DNA of 35,425 nucleotides, taken from positions 1 to 35,425 of the forward strand of contig JAKAWU010000008.1 of NCBI GenBank assembly GCA_021816965.1, given 5' to 3'. The notes under the pieces were generated by a model. The model did no database searches. It saw only the letters and a program-made list of their open reading frames with translations, and was not told the origin of the DNA. Numbering within the stretch: position 1 is the stretch's first letter; every line of letters starts with the position of its first letter. Source of the stretch: Thermoplasmata archaeon (GTDB lineage Archaea; Thermoplasmatota; Thermoplasmata; Thermoplasmatales; Thermoplasmataceae). Positions 31,316 through 35,425 of this stretch are shown piece after piece. A program made the position numbers and the translations under genes.

Positions 31316-32389
31316 ATGAAGTTAAGAGAATATCTGAATACTGCGGATCTCTATCTATTCATGATAATTATGTCTACAACATTTCTGATTTCAATATATT
31401 CAATTTCTAATTACATTTTCAGCAATACTGGGGGGTTCAAGAAGACAGTTATACAATATCTGTACTTCACACCCGGTACAGGGAGAGAAACTGTTATCTT
31501 TACTGCCATATCTTTTATTATAGCACTGTTCTTAATTCTTCTTTTTAACACTAAAGACTCTGTAAAGAAAGAGATGAATGAAGGAAAATCAACATATTCA
31601 GAAATATTCCTTCTTACCTTTATCGGCCTAATTTTTTTATCCTATAATGAGACATCAGTTCCAGATCTTCAGTTACTTTTTGGAAATGTTGGAGTAACAG
31701 CATATTACGAGCAAACTGCTATATTTTTTTCAATTATTGTGATAATAGTGGGTTTGATTTCACTTGTTCCACTGGCACTCATGAAGGATACGCCTGTTAT
31801 AAAAACCATCATGTCCGGGCATAAATATAAGTTTCATTATTATCTTTATTCATCAGTCCCTGCAACAATTGCAACATTTATTTTGTATCTAAATGAAATT
31901 CTGAACTTAAATGAATTTGTTATAATATTCCTTATATTTTTCATGTTTTTTGTTTTTATGCAACGAAATGGCCTTTTCAGAACAATATCTGCTGTTTTTC
32001 TAATATTCGGAAGTCAGCTTATAACATCATATTTTATATCCGTTACAGATACTCTGTACCTGTTATTCGTTATTTTACTTCTAGGATTAGGATTTGCAAC
32101 ACTATCAATTCCTGAAGTTCGCCAGATTCATCAGGATTCATCAAATGAAGAAAGCTATAAAACAACCGGTTCAGAAAACCCTACGACACAAAAGTCTTCT
32201 TTAAAGATGCATGATTCCCGCAGTATTTACGATGCACTTTTTATAAGGGGCACATGCCCACATTGTGAATCTGTGGAATTCTACATCAAGGGAAACATTC
32301 TTGAATGTAAAAAATGCAAATCGGAACTTACAGGAAAGGAAAACGAATTTAATTCATTCATTGTTTCTGAGAACAAGAGAGGAATTTGA
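31316..32389 (+). CDS. Polytopic membrane protein with C-terminal zinc ribbon
   Basis: A 357-aa protein with about eight membrane helices (for example 11-34, 60-77, 96-110, 134-155, 178-192, 201-216, 223-241, 246-263), then a flexible Ser/Thr-rich linker and a zinc ribbon of Cys314, Cys317, Cys331, Cys334 (CPHC, CKKC). The ribbon should face the cytoplasm. I recognise no family; a membrane protein with a nucleic-acid- or protein-binding ribbon may be a sensor. Its end overlaps the convergent MFS gene by 36 bp. It shares a bidirectional promoter with the 213-aa membrane protein. Confidence 0.75.
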   Translation: MKLREYLNTADLYLFMIIMSTTFLISIYSISNYIFSNTGGFKKTVIQYLYFTPGTGRETVIFTAISFIIALFLILLFNTKDSVKKEMNEGKSTYSEIFLLTFIGLIFLSYNETSVPDLQLLFGNVGVTAYYEQTAIFFSIIVIIVGLISLVPLALMKDTPVIKTIMSGHKYKFHYYLYSSVPATIATFILYLNEILNLNEFVIIFLIFFMFFVFMQRNGLFRTISAVFLIFGSQLITSYFISVTDTLYLLFVILLLGLGFATLSIPEVRQIHQDSSNEESYKTTGSENPTTQKSSLKMHDSRSIYDALFIRGTCPHCESVEFYIKGNILECKKCKSELTGKENEFNSFIVSENKRGI

Positions 32390-33478
32390 TCTCGCAAGTT
32401 TTTTATAGGTAAAAATTGAAAAGATAATGGAAGGAATGAAGAGTAGAAGGCTGATCCTATAACCGTAAAATTCAAGAAGGAAACCTCCCGAGAACGAACC
32501 TGTTACAAATCCTATTGAGAAAAATGTCTCATACAGGAAGACGCCATTCCTCGGACTTTCAGTTTCTCCAATATAACTTAGGATTTTTGAAAATCCCATG
32601 CTTCCTCCGAGGCCTGCGAGGAATAAGGTAAGAGAAATCGAATAAAATGAAAAATTGATAATAAGTAGCAGATATGATGTTACAAAAATAGAAGAAAACC
32701 ATGCAAACTGCCCGGTAGATATTTTTTTTGAATAGTTTGAGATAATGGAACCCAGTGAGAATGAAATGCCAAAGATGCCAAGCAAAAGTCCAATGTTAAA
32801 ATAAGAATAGCCACTGTTTTTTAGAAGCGGAGTGAGGACAAATGCAGTATAACCCATCGCAAGACCTACCAATAGCATAGGCATGAGCATTAAATAATCC
32901 AGCGATCCTTCCTTCAGTCTTTTTCTCTCATTCGGTTCCACAGGCTGTATGAGGAATCCAATAATTGAACTGATCACCACTATGAAGTAAATTGACCTGT
33001 AACCTCCGTACTGGATGATTGTACCTGAGAATATGGGAAATAATCCTGATGGTATAGCCCATGCGGCAGAGTATCTTTCAGCTTTCCCATCACCGCTCAT
33101 AAGTCCTGTCTCTATTTCAGCGGCTATCCACCACATGCTCTGAAATAATCCGGATGTTGCAATAAGAAAAATATAAACATAAAGATTGAGATCAATAAGC
33201 AGTAAAATAGCGGAAATAACGGCAAGCACAGCAAATGGGAATTTCAATGCAAAGTTTATATGAGCTCTTCTGGACTTTCTGTAAAGAAATGAAACCAGGA
33301 TAAATGGCAGGGAAGTTGAAATTCCTATTATTCCAATATCTTCATATGATACACCAAGAAATGCAAGCCTGAGGGAATAAGTAAAACTTAACCAGAGCCA
33401 GCTCATGGAGAATAGAATAGTGCTGATTGTAAAATACCGGCTGTTATTAATATTCCTCCAGAAAAAGCTCATAGGCAA
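32354..33478 (-). CDS. Major facilitator superfamily transporter
   Basis: A 374-aa integral membrane protein with ten to twelve predicted helices and short polar loops, as in MFS carriers. Typical are the loop after helix 2 with FLYRKSRRAHI, the central cytosolic loop VEPNERKRLKEGSLD, and repeated Gly-rich helices (GLLLGIFGISFSLGSII; GLGGSMGFSKIL). The canonical GxxxDRxGRR signature is not preserved, so the subfamily and substrate are unknown. The gene stands alone; its 3' end overlaps that of the convergent zinc-ribbon membrane protein. Confidence 0.8.
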   Translation of the reverse strand: MPMSFFWRNINNSRYFTISTILFSMSWLWLSFTYSLRLAFLGVSYEDIGIIGISTSLPFILVSFLYRKSRRAHINFALKFPFAVLAVISAILLLIDLNLYVYIFLIATSGLFQSMWWIAAEIETGLMSGDGKAERYSAAWAIPSGLFPIFSGTIIQYGGYRSIYFIVVISSIIGFLIQPVEPNERKRLKEGSLDYLMLMPMLLVGLAMGYTAFVLTPLLKNSGYSYFNIGLLLGIFGISFSLGSIISNYSKKISTGQFAWFSSIFVTSYLLLIINFSFYSISLTLFLAGLGGSMGFSKILSYIGETESPRNGVFLYETFFSIGFVTGSFSGGFLLEFYGYRISLLLFIPSIIFSIFTYKKLARSNSSLVLRNNE

Positions 33479-33604
33479 GCCATATTTTACTATTATAAAT
33501 TGTTATTGAATTATTTTAAAAAGGAAATTGATCAGTTACAATTTAGTTCAATAGAATTACACTCCATTGATAATTTCCTATTATATTTCATCCACATTAA
33601 TCAG

Positions 33605-33654
33605 TCCACTCCCACGCCTGAAGTTAGCGGGCTTGCGGTTAGAGTGAAGGGCAG
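33605..33654 (-). mobile_element. Possible solitary right-end relic of a TnpB-type element
   Basis: On the minus strand CCCGC-TAACTTCAGGC-GTGGG-AGTGGACTGA forms a hairpin followed by a tail like those closing the elements at 97-125 and 21985-22015. The frame running into it (TASPLTSGVGVD) resembles a TnpB tail. It is too short to prove; it lies just upstream of the rpl10e promoter. Confidence 0.35.
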
Positions 33655-33658
33655 TTTA

Positions 33659-33672
33659 GTTTTTATACATAT
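33659..33672 (+). promoter_or_regulatory. TATA box of rpl10e
   Basis: GTTTTTATACATAT lies ~30 bp before ATG 33695, giving a leaderless or very short-leader message. It abuts the possible element relic at 33605-33654. Confidence 0.55.
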
Positions 33673-33694
33673 ATGATATTCCCTCAGGATAATC

Positions 33695-34225
33695 ATGGTA
33701 ACGAAACCAGCAAGAATGTATACAAAGATAACTGGTCCTGCATACACAAGAAGGGAATTCATGGGGGGCGTCCCATATCCGAAAATTACAACATTCACCC
33801 ATGGGAATCAGAAGAAAGATTTTCCAATTGAATTCAAGATGATTGCGAAAGAAAGCTGCCAGATCAGACACTCTGCCCTTGAGGCAGCAAGAATATCTAT
33901 TAACAGAAAACTCACTGAAAGTCTCGGAATTGAGAACTTTTATTTCCAGATAAGGCCATATCCACATCATGTTATAAGGGAACATAAAATGGCAACAGGA
34001 GCTGGAGCAGATAGGATTTCAAGTGGTATGAGAGCGGCATTCGGAAGACCGGTTGGAACTGCAGCAAGAGTCAGCTCTGGAGACATAGTCATATTAGCCA
34101 GGGTCACTGCAGAAGGGGCAAAGGCAATGAAAGAAGCCCTTCACAAGGCATCTATTAAACTTCCTACACCTTGTACAATTGAGCTCTCAAAGGGTAAAGA
34201 ACTTGCCGGCAGAATTGGCATATGA
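33695..34225 (+). CDS. rpl10e: 50S ribosomal protein L10e (uL16)
   Basis: Archaeal/eukaryal-type uL16, 176 aa, located near the A site of the large subunit. Family blocks: MVTKPARMYTKITGPAYTRR, GVPYPKITTF, IRHSALEAARISINRKL, IRPYPHHVIREHKMATGAGADRISSGMR and FGRPVGTAARV. Length is as usual. Single-gene transcript with a TATA box ~30 bp upstream; no anomaly seen. Confidence 0.97.
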   Translation: MVTKPARMYTKITGPAYTRREFMGGVPYPKITTFTHGNQKKDFPIEFKMIAKESCQIRHSALEAARISINRKLTESLGIENFYFQIRPYPHHVIREHKMATGAGADRISSGMRAAFGRPVGTAARVSSGDIVILARVTAEGAKAMKEALHKASIKLPTPCTIELSKGKELAGRIGI

Positions 34226-34389
34226 TTCCTTATCTATATTTTTATAACATAGTCTACTATTTTTCCTAAAATGTAAGTCTTATAATATAATAATTCTGGA
34301 AATTTTTTTTGATATTATAAAGCGCTTTCCCTGCAATCTGAGGTGGGAGGACACGATTAATATACAAAGTAGATATAAGCCGATGCATT
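34226..34389. other. Intergenic region with tRNA-Leu promoter
   Basis: Short AT-rich spacer after rpl10e. TTAATATA (34357-34364) lies ~30 bp before tRNA-Leu(TAA) and is its probable TATA box. The stretch GAGGTGGGAGGACACGA just before it faintly recalls the TnpB-element right ends, but the match is too weak to call. Confidence 0.4.
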
Positions 34390-34474
34390 GCGAGGGTTAC
34401 TGAGCATGGCCAAAGGTGCAGGACTTAAGATTCTGTCTCGCAGGAGTTCGTGGGTTCGAATCCCATCCCTCGCA
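34390..34474 (+). tRNA. tRNA-Leu (anticodon TAA)
   Basis: Class II tRNA. The acceptor is GCGAGGG/CCCTCGC, the anticodon stem CAGGA/TTCTG with one G-U, and the loop CTTAAGA gives TAA. The long variable arm is TCTCGCAGGAGTTCG-like and the T arm TGGG-TTCGAAT-CCCA. The discriminator A is 34474 and CCA is not encoded. Confidence 0.95.
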
Positions 34475-34717
34475 TAATATTGCATTATCTTTAAGGTTCT
34501 CTTCGACATTGTAGGCATAACTTAGGTCATCCTGTCACCAGACATACTATCATGTCCCTGTATTTATCAACAGTTGAGTTCATTCCAAAAATTTCAGAGA
34601 TACTCACAATAAATGTAATTCTTCAAGACTGCGCCATTAATAATTAACTGCTAAAAATTTTATATAGATTAAGTATACAGTAACGTCAATTGAAAGTTTG
34701 TAATAAACGGTGATCGG
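34475..34717. other. Intergenic region before the MarR gene
   Basis: About 240 bp with no gene seen. TTTTATATAGATTAAG (~34658-34673) is a good TATA-like block. It lies 45-60 bp before ATG 34718, so a short leader is expected; GGTGATCGG (34710-34718) just before the ATG contains a GGTGAT Shine-Dalgarno. Confidence 0.45.
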
Positions 34718-35194
34718 ATGCAAGAAAAAAATTTGGAAATGTATGCACTTTACACATCATTATGGAGAAATACCACTTCGATATACAAAATTCTTCACAA
34801 AAAACTGGAGCAAGAACTGATCGTAAGAAATTCAAGCATTCTTGAATACAGGATATTAAAAATCATAGACGAAGTTGAAATGATAACCATGGCACAGATA
34901 GCCGAAAGAAATTATGTAACTCAAGCCTGGATAACCGGTATGATAGATAAGATGGAAGGCAAGAATCTGGTCAAAAGGAACAGGTCTGAGGAAGACAGAA
35001 GAGTAATTTATATTGAAATTACAGAATCAGGTAAAGCATTACTATCAGACCTGAAGGCAGTGATCGACAAGACACTCTATGAAAACTTTTCATTCGTTGA
35101 TCTTAAAGAAATGGAGCACCTGAACAGCCTTCTTGGAACCATAAAGGATAACCTGATCAAGAACAATGAGAAATTGGCTAACGATTTAAAATAA
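34718..35194 (+). CDS. MarR-family transcriptional regulator
   Basis: A 158-aa winged-helix regulator. The helical dimer part (LYTSLWRNTTSIYKILHKKL) precedes the DNA-binding domain: ILEYRILKIIDEVEMITMAQI, AERNYVTQAWITGMIDKMEGK as recognition helix, then the wing VKRNRSEEDRRVIYIEITESG with the family's conserved DxRR. It ends in a C-terminal dimerisation helix. MarR proteins usually repress transporter or stress genes and respond to small phenolic or oxidative ligands; no target is adjacent except possibly itself. GGTGAT just upstream of ATG 34718 supports the start. Confidence 0.92.
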   Translation: MQEKNLEMYALYTSLWRNTTSIYKILHKKLEQELIVRNSSILEYRILKIIDEVEMITMAQIAERNYVTQAWITGMIDKMEGKNLVKRNRSEEDRRVIYIEITESGKALLSDLKAVIDKTLYENFSFVDLKEMEHLNSLLGTIKDNLIKNNEKLANDLK

Positions 35195-35306
35195 AACGGT
35201 AGATCCCAAAGGCTGTGAGGGCCACAAGCCCAATTATGGCCTTCACCTTCCCTTTTCCCACTGAACTTATCTTTGAACTTTCAAGCCCGCATGAAATTAT
35301 TGGCAT
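35178..35306 (-). CDS. Possible 42-aa single-helix membrane protein
   Basis: ATG 35306 opens a 42-codon frame. The N-terminal ~20 residues are polar with Ser, Lys and one Cys (SCGLESSKISSVGKGK), followed by one membrane helix (VKAIIGLVALTAFGIYRFIL) and a two-residue basic end. On the minus strand AATTTATCATATTG (35323-35336) lies ~25 bp before the ATG, the right place for a leaderless TATA box. The layout, short polar head plus tail anchor, resembles small translocon subunits, but I do not recognise the sequence. It overlaps the marR 3' end by 17 bp. Confidence 0.4.
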   Translation of the reverse strand: MPIISCGLESSKISSVGKGKVKAIIGLVALTAFGIYRFILNR

Positions 35307-35400
35307 AGATTCAAAGCACATTCAATATGATAAATTTTTTGGGAATCAATGGTGTTATCAATCAAAAATAATAAATTCTTAATGAACATACACTGGCATC

Positions 35401-35425
35401 GCTCCGGTAGTGTAGACAGGCCAAG
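35401..35425 (+). tRNA. Start of a tRNA gene, cut by the window end (probably tRNA-Glu)
   Basis: GCTCCGGTAGTGTAGACAGG reads as a 5' acceptor strand (GCTCCGG), TA linker and D arm. It resembles the start of archaeal tRNA-Glu genes, but the anticodon is outside the window, so identity is an inference. Confidence 0.6.

Noticed and set aside
34325-34356. GAGGTGGGAGGACACGA resembling the right end of the TnpB element
   Set aside because: No pairing stem of more than three or four bases and no TnpB-like frame beside it; the likeness may be chance.

Overview
The window looks like a chromosomal segment of an acidophilic, wall-less archaeon of the order Thermoplasmatales (Thermoplasma / Ferroplasma / Cuniculiplasma relatives). 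This rests on AT-rich DNA, archaeal core genes (Alba, PriS, aEF-2, aEF-1alpha, S10, L10e), TATA boxes placed about 25-30 bp before start codons (mostly leaderless mRNAs), GTG and TTG starts, and a large secreted sedolisin protease. The genus cannot be fixed from sequence alone.

Layout. 1-360: the 3' relic of a TnpB-type element and tRNA-Arg. 386-3331: a small protein kinase, a 92-aa unknown, an Lrp/AsnC regulator, Alba and a polyprenyl diphosphate synthase. 3344-6487 (minus): PriS, then a rubrerythrin-DUF3501 pair and an ABC ATPase. 6536-9637: a 1033-aa S53 (sedolisin) protease anchored at its C-terminus. 9665-11200 (minus): an antiquitin-type aldehyde dehydrogenase.

11302-15720 is an accessory block between tRNA-Val and tRNA-Leu(CAG). 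It holds a membrane-protein gene cut by an IS66-type element (terminal repeats and a probable 8-bp target duplication are visible), a truncated ORF on the other side, a vapBC toxin-antitoxin pair and about 900 bp of decayed or empty sequence.

15914-20063: a DUF357 pair, a DAO-type flavoprotein, and an operon of an SQR-like flavoprotein that seems to lack its redox cysteines, DUF1641 and OsmC. 20060-22154: a threonine synthase gene reduced to its two ends, with a complete IS200/IS605 element (tnpA, tnpB) between them. 22200-26030 (minus): the tuf-rps10-fusA translation operon.

26483-29720: a translationally coupled operon of a thiolase-fold protein lacking the nucleophilic Cys, its DUF35 partner and a tandem ThyX-like protein. 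29865-30587: an AlaX-like protein that has lost all four zinc ligands. 30619-33478: three membrane proteins. 33695-35425: L10e, tRNA-Leu(TAA), a MarR regulator, a 42-codon membrane ORF and the start of another tRNA.

The most notable theme is a run of enzyme-family members with conserved folds and contexts but missing textbook catalytic residues: the thiolase-like, AlaX-like, SQR-like and ThyX-like proteins and the TnpA HUH motif. No CRISPR array or obvious defence island was seen. All family assignments are from motif reading, without database searches.
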